Shown here: positions 44,145 through 54,606 of the stretch, in pieces | Layout of the letters: the number at the start of each line of letters is the position of its first letter | Numbering within the stretch: the first letter of the stretch is position 1 | Assembly: GCF_015207425.1 (NCBI RefSeq) | Contig: NZ_JADEWZ010000001.1 | Coordinates: 186,001 to 250,000 of the forward strand | DNA length: 64,000 nucleotides | Source of the DNA: Lusitaniella coriacea LEGE 07157 | GTDB taxonomy: Bacteria; Cyanobacteriota; Cyanobacteriia; Cyanobacteriales; Spirulinaceae | Direction of reading: 5' to 3' | Position numbers and translations under genes: made by a program | Notes under the pieces: generated by a model | The model's input: the letters and a program-made list of their open reading frames with translations, nothing else | The model's database searches: none | What the model was told of the DNA's origin: nothing

Positions 44145-44699
44145 TTATCCTCTGCCATTGCCGACAAAGGATAGGGTTAAGCTATCGCCGACGAGGAAGT
44201 GGTTGAGGTGATAGGCGCGTTCTTCGGTTTCTAGGAGAATTTTCTCATATAAGTAGCGAGTCGCGCGATCGCCAAGGCTTTCGGCTTGGGAGGCTTGGCG
44301 ACGAATCATTTTGATGACTTCTTGTTCGGCAGCGAGATCGTGTTCGACCATTGCACGACAATGATAGGCTCCATCGCTTTCTGGGGTGAAGCAACAGAGT
44401 TCGGCTAGTTTGGTGAAACTGGCGGCGGGAATCCCTCCTAGACCGTTTAAGCGTTCTCCAAGGTCGTGAACGTGACCTTGTGCGGCTTCGTAACTTTCTG
44501 AAAAGAAGTTGTGTAGAGAATAAAATTCAGATCCTTCGACAACAAAATGATGCTTTTGATATTGCAGGTAGAGTGCTTGGAAGCTGGCTAGGGCAATATT
44601 CAATCCCTCGCAAACGGGTTCGGTTACGCTTTTATCGAGAACGACTGAATTATCTTCGACTTGACCGAAAGGACGCAATAAACCTTGTGTAGTAGACAT
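44145..44699 (-). CDS. dps: Dps-family ferritin-like protein
   Basis: 184 residues. Four-helix ferritin-like fold: [49 protein letters not shown] has the shared ferroxidase residues of Dps (the His in KHH, then Asp and Glu of HDLGERL). It stores iron and shields DNA from peroxide, forming dodecamers. This is the cyanobacterial type with an N-terminal extension. It is divergent from the HIT gene across 153 bp; redox control is expected but no site was recognised. Confidence 0.88.
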   Translation of the reverse strand: MSTTQGLLRPFGQVEDNSVVLDKSVTEPVCEGLNIALASFQALYLQYQKHHFVVEGSEFYSLHNFFSESYEAAQGHVHDLGERLNGLGGIPAASFTKLAELCCFTPESDGAYHCRAMVEHDLAAEQEVIKMIRRQASQAESLGDRATRYLYEKILLETEERAYHLNHFLVGDSLTLSFVGNGRG

Positions 44700-44816
44700 G
44701 ATCGTGTTCTGCTCTTGTTAAGGATTATTTTGAGACGATATTATGGTACGTCAAAACTCAGATCGGTACGGGTTCTCCCGAACACTATTTATGAAATTGC
44801 CCTCTGAAGTTGATAA

Positions 44817-45194
<378 letters not shown>

Positions 45195-45349
45195 TATGAA
45201 ATGGTTTTAAGTTTGCTACACAAGGCTGACACGGTGAGAGATCTGTAGCATTGTTTTCGCGATTTCATATAAGCATTTAGCCTTCAGAGATATTCCCGCT
45301 TCCCAACGCAGGGAAAAATGGGAAAAACTCCCTATGGTTAATTTTAAAT

Positions 45350-46228
45350 TCAAGCGCGCGATCGCGGATTGAAAATTTCGCTCAACCCTTCCCCCAATAA
45401 TGATAGCCCCGTCACCATTGCGGTCATTGCCAATCCCGGAAATAAAGTCGCCCACCATCCCCCCGTGGACAAAATCTCTAGGGCTAACTTCAAATCGTGT
45501 CCCCACTCCGGAACCTCCTCTGGCAAACCCAACCCCAAAAAACCCAGCGCTCCCAAAATTAAAATCGCATCCGCCGTATTCAAGGCAAATAAAACTGGAA
45601 CGCTTTGAATCGCGTTGAAAAATAGGTAGCGCGATAAAATGCGTCGAGGCGATGCCCCCAACGCCTTCGCCGCTTCAACAAATAACTCCGTTTTGATGCT
45701 CGTCGTATGATTGCGCACCACACGATAGTATTGGGGAACGTAGGAAATGCTCAACGCGATCGCGGCATTAAACACCCCTCGACCTACCACAAACGCCAGG
45801 GTCATCGAAAGCAGCAATCCCGGCAGCGTATAGACGGTATCCATCAAAAACAGCAGAACCTTATCAATTTTCCCCCCGAAATAACCGCTAATTAACCCCA
45901 ACGGCACGCCCACCACCAACGATAGCGTTGTCGCCAAAATCACCACCTTAAACGCCGCCTGCGTCCCAAACAGCGTGCGAGAAAACACATCGTATCCCTG
46001 AAGCGTCGTGCCAAACCAATGCTCTCCACTGGGCGGCGACTTGGGTGAATTGCTCAAAAACTCCAACGGATCTTGCAGCCACCCCCAACTTTGAAACAAC
46101 GGCGCGCCCAATGCCACCAGCAGAAAAAATAAAGTAATGACTAATCCGACTAACATCAACCACTTCGAGAGACTCGGATTAGCAAAAAAGCGCGATCGCC
46201 GCGACGATAAAGATTGAACCCAACTCAT
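45350..46228 (-). CDS. ABC transporter permease, DppC/OppC-like
   Basis: 293 residues (ATG at 46228). Six hydrophobic segments with the DppC N-terminal cytoplasmic loop, a HWFGTTLQGYDVFSRTLFGTQ block and the EAA loop EAAKALGASPRRILSRYLFFNAI. It should be part of a dipeptide/nickel-type ATP importer. Binding protein, second permease and ATPases are not adjacent, so it is an orphan gene here. The AGG 7-8 nt upstream of the start is acceptable. Confidence 0.85.
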   Translation of the reverse strand: MSWVQSLSSRRSRFFANPSLSKWLMLVGLVITLFFLLVALGAPLFQSWGWLQDPLEFLSNSPKSPPSGEHWFGTTLQGYDVFSRTLFGTQAAFKVVILATTLSLVVGVPLGLISGYFGGKIDKVLLFLMDTVYTLPGLLLSMTLAFVVGRGVFNAAIALSISYVPQYYRVVRNHTTSIKTELFVEAAKALGASPRRILSRYLFFNAIQSVPVLFALNTADAILILGALGFLGLGLPEEVPEWGHDLKLALEILSTGGWWATLFPGLAMTAMVTGLSLLGEGLSEIFNPRSRA

Positions 46229-46480
46229 AGAATTGCCTGCCAACACCAGTGCTTCAGCGAGACAAGTTTAGCTCAATCCGTTCCCTGTTTACTCCTCTCG
46301 CCCAGTATTAGGAGAGGGCATCCTGGATTAAGCGCGAGAGAAAGAAAAAAAAGGCACGCGATCGGTTTCTTCTTCCAGATGGGTACTCTGAGGATAAGGA
46401 TAAAAAAACGAACGCGATCGTTAATACCCAAACCATTTATACCCATCGCCATCCCCCACGAGTAAATCAGGGAAGCCATT

Positions 46481-49400
46481 ATGTCCAGACGCAAACCAAA
46501 AAAGTCGATTAACATCGTCTCCCAAACCTTGCGCCAAGCCGCCCAAGCACTCAGTCGCTTATTCCAAAGCCTGTTCGATGGAATACTGCGCAGACAACTG
46601 AACCTCGGACGACAGCGCCCCAAAACCAACGCAGGGTTTATCTTGCCCACCGTCGTGATGGTCATGCTGGTCGTCACCCTTCTCGTCCTGACCATCGTCT
46701 TTCGTTCCTTCGACCGAGCGAAAAACGCCAGCAACGTTCGCGTCAGCCAAGTTGCCCTAGAATCCGCAACCCCCGCTGTTTCGCGTTCCACCGAAAAACT
46801 CAAATCCCTCTTCGGTAACCCTCGACTTCCTCGTGGAACTCCCTCAGACGACGCACTATACAATCTCCTAAGTGAGGTTCCTGACCAGAATAACTCTGCA
46901 ACGGATGACTTTACCTACGAAGACGAAGTTCGCCTCAAACTCGCCTATGATCTTGATGGCGATAATAATATTGAAGAAAACGAAGATCTCCTCGAGGAGC
47001 GAGAAGTTATAAACACTGCTTGGAGATTTCCTGTCGATACCGACAACAACGGCAAATTCGACAGCTTTACCGTTTACAGCATTCTCTTCCGCACCCCCGC
47101 CCAAGAAAAGAACGGCGATATTAAGCGAGAAAGACAACCTCTAGAATCCAGAACTCCCCCCATGGACGAAGGGTTGGGTGCTGGCACGTGCGAAGCAGCC
47201 CTCACTACCAGTGCAAAACTCGTCAGTCAAGGCGGTTGGTACAAATCCGGTAGCGCCCTCAAAAAAAGCTTCTTTATTTATACCGCTACAATTCCCATTA
47301 CCAATAAAGACCAAGATGGCTTGATTCCAAATATTGGGTCGGCTCGTATTCAAGACAAAAATAACTATGAAAATAGTACTGATACTCGTACCTTCTCTGC
47401 TCTAGAGTACCAACAAGATCAATCCCGAATTCCTCTCGCTAACTTTGCTGTTGTCTTTGATGACGACTTGGCAATTGTTTCTGGTACAGATCTCTTCCTC
47501 AATGGCAGCGTTCTCGCCAACAGCAATCTTTATCTATCCCCAAGTCAAGGACGATCGAACACAGTCGAACTGTATCAAGTCAGCGCCCCCAAGTCCTGCT
47601 TCTATACAGAAGAAAACAGTAAGATTTTTGTTGGCGGTCAGCTTGTTAACTCCCCACCAGCCTTCAACTCTTATCAAGGAAATACAGTCAAAGCCCATTT
47701 ATTCAGAGAAGGTGCTACCCCAAATCAAGGAGGAGATAGCCAAGTCAAACAAAACAACCAATCCGTTCAAAACGAAGCGCCTGATAAAACGCAATACAAT
47801 AACCAAGCCTATGTCGATCGAATTGATTACCTTGTAGATCGATGGATTGCGGCGAAGCCCGATGAAAACAGCGCAGAAGTGCTAGATCCGCAATTAGAAG
47901 TGAATGTAACGCGAATCTATCACAACGACGACCCCAAGGACGTTCAAGACAGTCTGACGGGATTGAGCAGTCCCAACGGCAGATCTGAAAAGCGGAGAGA
48001 AGCCTTATTCGACTACTTCAAAGCTCGTATGAGGCGCGTTCCTTACGATGAAGTGAGCTACGCAGTTAGCAGCAGTGCTGCGGGTGAAAACTTTGCAGGT
48101 AAGAACTTTATCAGTACAGGAGATCGCCTGCGTCCGCCAAAAGAATGGATGTTCCCCTACGAACCCACAGATGGAAGAAGCGAGGGGAGCTATGCCAAGA
48201 TTGCCCTCAATATTGCTGGGAATAAAGTCAAACCCGAAGCGACCGAACCCGAAACCCTGTCTGATGACACTCAGGAAAACCACGTTGGAGATCGCATCCT
48301 AATCGGTAATAGCTTGCCCGCCATCTGGTACAAAATGACCAACTACGGGCAATATACCAATGGAAACGATACCACTGGAGTCTTTGTTCAAGAAGACAGC
48401 GGAGAATTTCAGCCCATTCAAGACAAAATATGGGATACAGACGAAAACGATCCTAGGCGCACTCGCGGCCGTCTCACTCGCCAGCGCATCCTCTCAGACG
48501 TTGGAGACACCGGGCGCAGTGGCTTCTGGGAAGAAGCAGCCGCCACTCAACCAGAAACTAAGCTCGACCCTATTGGCGGTTTGCGAGTCATTACCGGAGC
48601 CGGAATCTACGATCCAGAACCGACAAACAATGTAACTGGAAATAACTTTTACCGTAAAGGGCAAGAAATTTATTACAGTGGTGGATTTACACCTCCCGCC
48701 GATCCTACGGGTAGCGGTTACACCGTCGTTTGGCCCGACACAATGCCCTCCCAAGGCAACCTAAAAATGCGGGCAACCGCCGTCTATCACTACGCGCGAG
48801 ATGCGGCATTCTCTAAGGCAGAAGGCACTCAAGCTGCAAACAATGATGGCGACCAAAAACTCTTGGCGTGCGTCAGCAGCTACTACGATCCCACCAATGC
48901 TACAACGGCAAGAAACCGCAACGACCTCTCCGCCGATGTGAGTGGAGAGCCAAATAACGGTGGTACTCGACCGACAGTCAGCGATTTAGGTTGGTCGAAC
49001 AATGGCATTGTCTACAACCCAAGTTTTACTCGACCCACTAGTGCAAGTCGAGGTACGGTTCCCCAAGACGATCCTACAACTGGGCTATTCGGTGGAGCGC
49101 CAACAAACCTCACGACAGGCAGTAATGCCAACCAAGTTCTTGCGTACCAAGCGAATTTAGTCTTTCCCGACGGTCGCTTTGTCAACGAACCTCTGCGTCG
49201 TGCTTTGCTGACCCTTGCTAGAGGGACAAAGCCAAGTTTGTCCGAGCAAGCGAGTATTGACTCAACCCTCTGTGCTTGGCAAATTCTCAACAGTCCTACG
49301 GGAGGTCAAAGCACGGCGTTTATCGAACATGGAGCAATAAAAGAAGCAGCTTTCCTCAATAGCAGACAGGTTAAAACCCTTGAGCAAAAAGGTTCTCGCG

Positions 49401-52400
49401 CCACCTTCGTCGGGGAATACGACCTCGCTATTGAAGAACGCCAGCCCCTGGAAATCCGCGTGACGATGCTCAATCTTGACAAACTGCGCAAAAAGGAAAT
49501 TGGCTTCCAACAGAGTATCGATCAAACTTCCCCGTCTCCGGAATTCATGCTTCCCAATAGCGGAATTATTTATGCCAGCCGAGATGATGCTCTGCCAGAC
49601 ATCAGCGATGCACCCGTAGCCGACAATACTGCCGACCCGGCAGATATCGCCAAAAGCGCAGTAGACTATCAACTTGACCCTACTCGCCGTCCCAATGGCG
49701 TTCTGGTCTACAACGGTGAAAAACTCGGTCGTAGGGATGACAACAACAGCTTTAAAACAGTCACTCCCGGTGAAGCAGAGAAAGGATTAACCTTTGTAAG
49801 CAATCTACCTGCTTATATTTGGGCATGGTCTGATGCTAACAACAACGGCGTTGTGGAAGGTGGTGAGAATTCGAGGTTCAACGCTCACACTCAAAATGAA
49901 TTTACCGACAGCGCTGATTTCCTCAATTACAATCGCAACAACCTCAACCCGAACTTTGCGTGTCGTAAAGAGGATTCCCGTCTTCCCGGCTGTACAACAG
50001 GTGATAGATGGCGACCCGCTAACATATTGGCAGATTCAGTCGCCTTGCTCTCCAAAGATTTCCGCTTTGGCTTCCGTAATGAAGGGGACTTCGACCTGAG
50101 AAATAACATTGATGCTTATCCTCACGAAGGTTCCTATAGCCCTTATCTTCCCACTACGGCGGCTCGCCAAAAGCGCAAGCAAAACGGTTTCTTTGACAAT
50201 AACTATGTCACAAACGGTTTGAGCAGCAGGAGTTTAACTGTGAACTACAACGGGGGAAATCGAACTCCAAACGATCAAGATTACACAGCACAACCCAATG
50301 CAAATAACGATGCTGTTCCTAGTTCCTACTTCACCAACTTCGTCACCCCCATCCAGCGACGACGGAATAATTTCTCGGAATACGTGATGGAAACCTGTCG
50401 CAAAACTCCGGTATCTGCTTGTCAGCCTAATGATTGGGTTATTGCTGGCTACGATGCAAGTGGAAACGGCGACCTGAATCAAAATGGAATCGATGAAACA
50501 AATATCCTTGGTTCGGGGGTTGCACTCGACCTGAATGGAAATAGTACGACGGATACCAATCTGCCTGAAACAACTGCAATTCCAACCTGGATAGTGGTGC
50601 AAGCAATTGATAACGGTCAAACAATTGCTATGAATCGCCTAGGATCGGGAACAACAGCACAACCGCCTATCAGTTTGGATGACCAGCATTTTCCTCGTCG
50701 TGTTGCCTTTGTGCGCGACCAGAACAATCAGTTAGCGTTAACAGATACATGGACTGGAACCAGTGCGGGCAATATAGACAGCAGCATACGTGTAACTCCA
50801 ATCGCCCTAGGTCGCGATGGCGCAAATGTTGGCAAGTTTGGATATGATGTGGCTCCACCCAATTCAAATCCAGATAATAACCTCCCCGAACTTTGGTTTA
50901 AAACCACAACTAATGGAGATGGTCGCCCTGCTACTCAGACCGGCAACATCACCTACAATAACGACCAGCTTTACTACAAACCTCCTGCAACTGAAATAGA
51001 TGAGTTCCTCTTACCGGATGTACTCAATCTGTCTCAGGATGAAATGGGAACCCTCGGCGGAGAAGCAGCAAAACTCAGGACAATCTTTCAGGCGCTTAAT
51101 GGCTATGCCTATCCTGTAACTGGGACTTTTACGCCTTCAACCACCATCAATAGCGATAAGTCTGCTGACTTTGCCTTTTGTATTGATGGAACGGATGCTA
51201 ATGGACGCGGACGATTACAAGCCTACACAGGGGCTAACCTGAGTGCGGACTGTAATGGAACAATCCTTGGGAATGTTGAAACCGCACGTACAAATCTGAT
51301 GAGTTTGAACATCGCTCCAATCTCACCGATTGCGGAGACTGGAAATACAGCGTTTGTTGCCGACAAAAAAGTGAATGTTTATCAGTTTACGAACACTAAC
51401 AATACTCTCGGTAATGGTGGAACAGAAACGATTAGCCTTGAACGAGGCAACCAAGAAGACCCAATCTTTGTTCTCAGGGCTAATGGAAACACCCCTATTA
51501 CATTCAACGGCGTTACTCTCCAACTCAATGGCGTTAACCCCAACAATGTATTCTGGGTTTCCAACAGTGGCATGAAATTCCAAGGGACGAATGAGTTGGC
51601 AGGCAACTTTATTGGCAACCGAGCTAATAACGTCGATAACAACCTAGATATGAACGTTGATGGTGCTTCAACCACTGCTATACGAGGCGGTCGCTTCCTA
51701 GGTTTCTACGGAAGTCAGTACAATGCGAATGCAAATCATTTACGGGCTGACTTTGCAGGTTCAGGGGTTGCCTTCAACGCGATTACTACCCAGTTCGAAC
51801 CCCTTCTAGAACCCGTTCTGCAACTTCATGACGTTGATACTGATAATAATTTCAGGGAGGGTAATATCGGTCAAGGCGCTAACGTCAGTGGAACCAAATG
51901 GTTAACCCCTGCGACAGACAACACTGAGTTTCATATCCTATTTGCTGGAGGTAATACACCGACTCGTCCTGAACGAACTGTTAGTGGGACAAACCACAAT
52001 AGCGAACCGGATGGTGGTATTGCTAACTTCCCTCGCCTACTCGAAAACTGGTTAAGCAAAGACCTCCGAATCAACGGGTCGATGATGGAATTCGAGCGTA
52101 GCAAATATGCTACGGGGCCTTTCCGTCCATTGGAAAAAGATTCTGGAGATGCAGTACGTAGTGGCCCGTTCAACTACTTGCAACGGTATAAAGCCGCAAA
52201 CTTGGGTGGTCGCATTCCTTATAATGAAGCGCCAAATCGTCTCTATGGTTACGATGTTGCTCTGTTAACTCAAACCCCCGACCTGTTCAGCAGTCGCTTT
52301 ACTGGTCCCCCTGCGGGAGACCCCGATGAATTCTTCCGAGAAGTTAGCCGAGACGATGATTGGGTGCGGACGCTTCTCTGTGCTAAGACCCATAAAGAGA

Positions 52401-52465
52401 ATAAGAAAGCTGTGAACGACAATCAACGTCCAATCGACTTCTGCAAAAAGAGAGCAGGAGATTAA
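46481..52465 (+). CDS. hpsA: Hormogonium polysaccharide biosynthesis protein HpsA
   Basis: 1994 residues. The N-terminus is basic (about 1-50) and then has a pilin-like hydrophobic helix, NAGFILPTVVMVMLVVTLLVLTIVFRSF (about 51-78), whose G-F pair looks like a prepilin cleavage site. The very large remaining part is extracellular, beta-rich and Asn/Asp/Gly-rich with no enzyme motif I recognise. It matches HpsA, the first gene of the Nostoc punctiforme hps locus, needed for hormogonium polysaccharide release and gliding. The next three genes are pseudopilins. Asn/Gly/Asp bias is typical of large secreted proteins. Confidence 0.85.
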   Translation: MSRRKPKKSINIVSQTLRQAAQALSRLFQSLFDGILRRQLNLGRQRPKTNAGFILPTVVMVMLVVTLLVLTIVFRSFDRAKNASNVRVSQVALESATPAVSRSTEKLKSLFGNPRLPRGTPSDDALYNLLSEVPDQNNSATDDFTYEDEVRLKLAYDLDGDNNIEENEDLLEEREVINTAWRFPVDTDNNGKFDSFTVYSILFRTPAQEKNGDIKRERQPLESRTPPMDEGLGAGTCEAALTTSAKLVSQGGWYKSGSALKKSFFIYTATIPITNKDQDGLIPNIGSARIQDKNNYENSTDTRTFSALEYQQDQSRIPLANFAVVFDDDLAIVSGTDLFLNGSVLANSNLYLSPSQGRSNTVELYQVSAPKSCFYTEENSKIFVGGQLVNSPPAFNSYQGNTVKAHLFREGATPNQGGDSQVKQNNQSVQNEAPDKTQYNNQAYVDRIDYLVDRWIAAKPDENSAEVLDPQLEVNVTRIYHNDDPKDVQDSLTGLSSPNGRSEKRREALFDYFKARMRRVPYDEVSYAVSSSAAGENFAGKNFISTGDRLRPPKEWMFPYEPTDGRSEGSYAKIALNIAGNKVKPEATEPETLSDDTQENHVGDRILIGNSLPAIWYKMTNYGQYTNGNDTTGVFVQEDSGEFQPIQDKIWDTDENDPRRTRGRLTRQRILSDVGDTGRSGFWEEAAATQPETKLDPIGGLRVITGAGIYDPEPTNNVTGNNFYRKGQEIYYSGGFTPPADPTGSGYTVVWPDTMPSQGNLKMRATAVYHYARDAAFSKAEGTQAANNDGDQKLLACVSSYYDPTNATTARNRNDLSADVSGEPNNGGTRPTVSDLGWSNNGIVYNPSFTRPTSASRGTVPQDDPTTGLFGGAPTNLTTGSNANQVLAYQANLVFPDGRFVNEPLRRALLTLARGTKPSLSEQASIDSTLCAWQILNSPTGGQSTAFIEHGAIKEAAFLNSRQVKTLEQKGSRATFVGEYDLAIEERQPLEIRVTMLNLDKLRKKEIGFQQSIDQTSPSPEFMLPNSGIIYASRDDALPDISDAPVADNTADPADIAKSAVDYQLDPTRRPNGVLVYNGEKLGRRDDNNSFKTVTPGEAEKGLTFVSNLPAYIWAWSDANNNGVVEGGENSRFNAHTQNEFTDSADFLNYNRNNLNPNFACRKEDSRLPGCTTGDRWRPANILADSVALLSKDFRFGFRNEGDFDLRNNIDAYPHEGSYSPYLPTTAARQKRKQNGFFDNNYVTNGLSSRSLTVNYNGGNRTPNDQDYTAQPNANNDAVPSSYFTNFVTPIQRRRNNFSEYVMETCRKTPVSACQPNDWVIAGYDASGNGDLNQNGIDETNILGSGVALDLNGNSTTDTNLPETTAIPTWIVVQAIDNGQTIAMNRLGSGTTAQPPISLDDQHFPRRVAFVRDQNNQLALTDTWTGTSAGNIDSSIRVTPIALGRDGANVGKFGYDVAPPNSNPDNNLPELWFKTTTNGDGRPATQTGNITYNNDQLYYKPPATEIDEFLLPDVLNLSQDEMGTLGGEAAKLRTIFQALNGYAYPVTGTFTPSTTINSDKSADFAFCIDGTDANGRGRLQAYTGANLSADCNGTILGNVETARTNLMSLNIAPISPIAETGNTAFVADKKVNVYQFTNTNNTLGNGGTETISLERGNQEDPIFVLRANGNTPITFNGVTLQLNGVNPNNVFWVSNSGMKFQGTNELAGNFIGNRANNVDNNLDMNVDGASTTAIRGGRFLGFYGSQYNANANHLRADFAGSGVAFNAITTQFEPLLEPVLQLHDVDTDNNFREGNIGQGANVSGTKWLTPATDNTEFHILFAGGNTPTRPERTVSGTNHNSEPDGGIANFPRLLENWLSKDLRINGSMMEFERSKYATGPFRPLEKDSGDAVRSGPFNYLQRYKAANLGGRIPYNEAPNRLYGYDVALLTQTPDLFSSRFTGPPAGDPDEFFREVSRDDDWVRTLLCAKTHKENKKAVNDNQRPIDFCKKRAGD

Positions 52466-52488
52466 ACAGAGGTAGCTGTCTTAAAATT

Positions 52489-52552
52489 GGTGGGTTACGG
52501 TGAATAATAAATCAGAAATTGGATTCCCCGTCCAGTTACCGCCTAACCCACC
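52489..52552. repeat. Long hairpin GGTGGGTTA ... TAACCCACC
   Basis: GGTGGGTTACGG (52489-52500) and its partner CCGCC-TAACCCACC (to 52552) frame a ~40-nt loop, in the gap between hpsA and hpsB. Similar GGTGGGTTACG-type hairpins are dispersed in cyanobacterial genomes, as far as I recall. It may also weaken read-through. Confidence 0.55.
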
Positions 52553-52649
52553 TTCTGTTCCCTCTGTATTCTTTGTAGTTCAATCCTCTAGATAACGTTG
52601 ATGACTGTCTCTCGTATTTTTCCAAATTGTTGAAGTCAATTCTCCTCTC

Positions 52650-53354
52650 ATGAACCCTCACAAAATCTTCAAGCATCTTCAATCGCAATCTGACGAATCC
52701 GGCTTAACGATTATTGAATCCCTCGTGGCGATTATTGTCGTTAGCATTATGTTGGTTTCTATTGCACCTGTCCTCACTCTCTCCGTCGCCAACCGCTTAC
52801 AGGCGAAGCAAACTGAAGCAGCAACAAAAGCAGCTCAAGCTTATATTGACGGTATTCGTTCTGGAACCATCGACCACCCCCCTGTCATGCGAAAAGGGGA
52901 TGATACTCTCGGAAAATACAATGCACCCCAGACAGGCAATTTAACCTGCAATGATGCCAATAAAAAGGAATATTGTACGGCACCTGCCAATAATTTGTTT
53001 TGTATTGATGGCGATGGAGAGGATGTGAAAAATGCTGGCGATAAGTATAAATGTACGAAAGATAGCCACAGAGATATGATCGTTCAGGGATTTGGCTACG
53101 TACCCGATCCCGATCGATCGAAAGGATATCGCAGCTATAAACTCGGCGTGCGTGTCTATCGCGCTGATGCTTTTGCTTTGAGTGGAAAACTACTAAAGCA
53201 TTCTGATACAGGAGTAGAAGGAAAGAAGCAATCAAGTTTCGGGTATTTCAAAAAGAAAACTCCTTTGCTGGAAACAACTAGTGAAATTGAAGTGGATGAT
53301 AGTAGTGAATTTGACAAACTCTGCAAAAAAGCGGGTTTCCAAAATTGTTTCTAA
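52650..53354 (+). CDS. hpsB: Pseudopilin HpsB
   Basis: 234 residues. A short basic leader is followed by SGLTIIESLVAIIVVSIMLVSI (about 16-37): cleavage after Gly and Glu at +5 as in type IV pilins, then the typical hydrophobic helix. The remainder is a secreted beta-rich domain with several Cys. In Nostoc HpsB-D are pseudopilins proposed to push polysaccharide through the type IV pilus-like machine. The assignment to HpsB is by gene order after hpsA. Confidence 0.75.
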   Translation: MNPHKIFKHLQSQSDESGLTIIESLVAIIVVSIMLVSIAPVLTLSVANRLQAKQTEAATKAAQAYIDGIRSGTIDHPPVMRKGDDTLGKYNAPQTGNLTCNDANKKEYCTAPANNLFCIDGDGEDVKNAGDKYKCTKDSHRDMIVQGFGYVPDPDRSKGYRSYKLGVRVYRADAFALSGKLLKHSDTGVEGKKQSSFGYFKKKTPLLETTSEIEVDDSSEFDKLCKKAGFQNCF

Positions 53355-53436
53355 TTAAAGGATTTTAGTTGATAGGTAGTTATTGAATTTCAAGCAGCAG
53401 TACGATCTAAGGGGTCGAACCCAGGGAGAGACAAAA

Positions 53437-54459
53437 ATGATGCGAACAATCCAGTTTTTATTAAGAAATCAGCTTCAACGGAAAAAATACAAAAAGGGTA
53501 ATGATGGTTTTACTCTTATTGAGCTGCTGGTTGCCATGATAATTGCTGCAATTATCATTACACCATTACTTGGCTTTATGCTCAATGTGATGAGAACCGA
53601 TCAACAGGAACAAGCCAAAGTTTCTTCAGAGCAAGAATTGCAGGCGGCGATTGATTTCATTAGTCAAGACTTGCAACAAGCAGTTTATGTTTATGACAAC
53701 GATGGCTTAAGTAGAAATAATAACGCAGGTACTCCCAAAAACTCAGGGATTAAAGATCAGTTACCAAATTGTCCAGCAAGCACAAAATGTACTCCCGTTT
53801 TAGTGTTTTGGAAGCGTCTCTTTCTCGATAAAGAAATGTCTCTTGCGAAAAAGGGAGGTGGAAGTATTCAGGTAAAAGAGGCGATTAAAACTGCTCAAGG
53901 GCAAGAAGGCGATACATTTGTGTATTCTTTGGTCGGATATTACTTGGTTGAGGATAATAATACCAATAATAATAATCCTTGGTCTGATGTGGCTCGGATT
54001 CATCGCTTTGAAATTAGAGATGGGATAAAAACGGCGGACAGAAAAGAATTCTTAGCGATTCCAAGCAATGGGTTTGCTCCTCCTCCGTTAGGAAAAACCG
54101 GAAATCTCAAAACGAAGATGAATCAGTGGAAAAAAGGTAACGGAAATTATGATGTGGGAGACGTTGTTATTGATTACGTTGAAAAAATCGACTCTAAGGC
54201 TCCACAAGCGATGGAGTGTGACACAACAAGGTCAGGTATAGATATAAGCGAGCAGCGCGTTCCCAGCGATAAAAATAAATACAAAAGCTTTGTTGCTTGT
54301 GTTAATTCCAAGAAAAATTCAGTTCGAGTTTATATTCGTGGAAATGCTTTAGCAAGAATTAATCTACGTAAGACGAATGATTATACAGATGGCTTGTCAT
54401 CTTATTTCCCTGTGGTTAGTACTCAAGTGAAAGGACGAAGTTTCTTGTTTTCAAAATAG
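53437..54459 (+). CDS. hpsC: Pseudopilin HpsC
   Basis: 340 residues. After a ~24-residue basic leader, GFTLIELLVAMIIAAIIITPLLGFML is a classical prepilin signature (Glu at +5). The rest is a beta-rich secreted head with Cys pairs. ATG 53437 is chosen because AGGGAGAG is 7 nt upstream, whereas the longer TTG start (53383) has no site. It is third in the hps order and transcribed with its neighbours. Named by order and length. Confidence 0.75.
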   Translation: MMRTIQFLLRNQLQRKKYKKGNDGFTLIELLVAMIIAAIIITPLLGFMLNVMRTDQQEQAKVSSEQELQAAIDFISQDLQQAVYVYDNDGLSRNNNAGTPKNSGIKDQLPNCPASTKCTPVLVFWKRLFLDKEMSLAKKGGGSIQVKEAIKTAQGQEGDTFVYSLVGYYLVEDNNTNNNNPWSDVARIHRFEIRDGIKTADRKEFLAIPSNGFAPPPLGKTGNLKTKMNQWKKGNGNYDVGDVVIDYVEKIDSKAPQAMECDTTRSGIDISEQRVPSDKNKYKSFVACVNSKKNSVRVYIRGNALARINLRKTNDYTDGLSSYFPVVSTQVKGRSFLFSK

Positions 54460-54606
54460 TGAGTGAGGTTGAATGGTAAAAAAGCTCAACTCACTTACTA
54501 GTTCGTATAAAAAGAATTAAGTCGAATGAAGAATAAATCTGTACAAATCCAAGTTTGTATTTATTTTTCCCAGATTTAAACTATGTAAATTGAAAGGGGA
54601 ATTGAT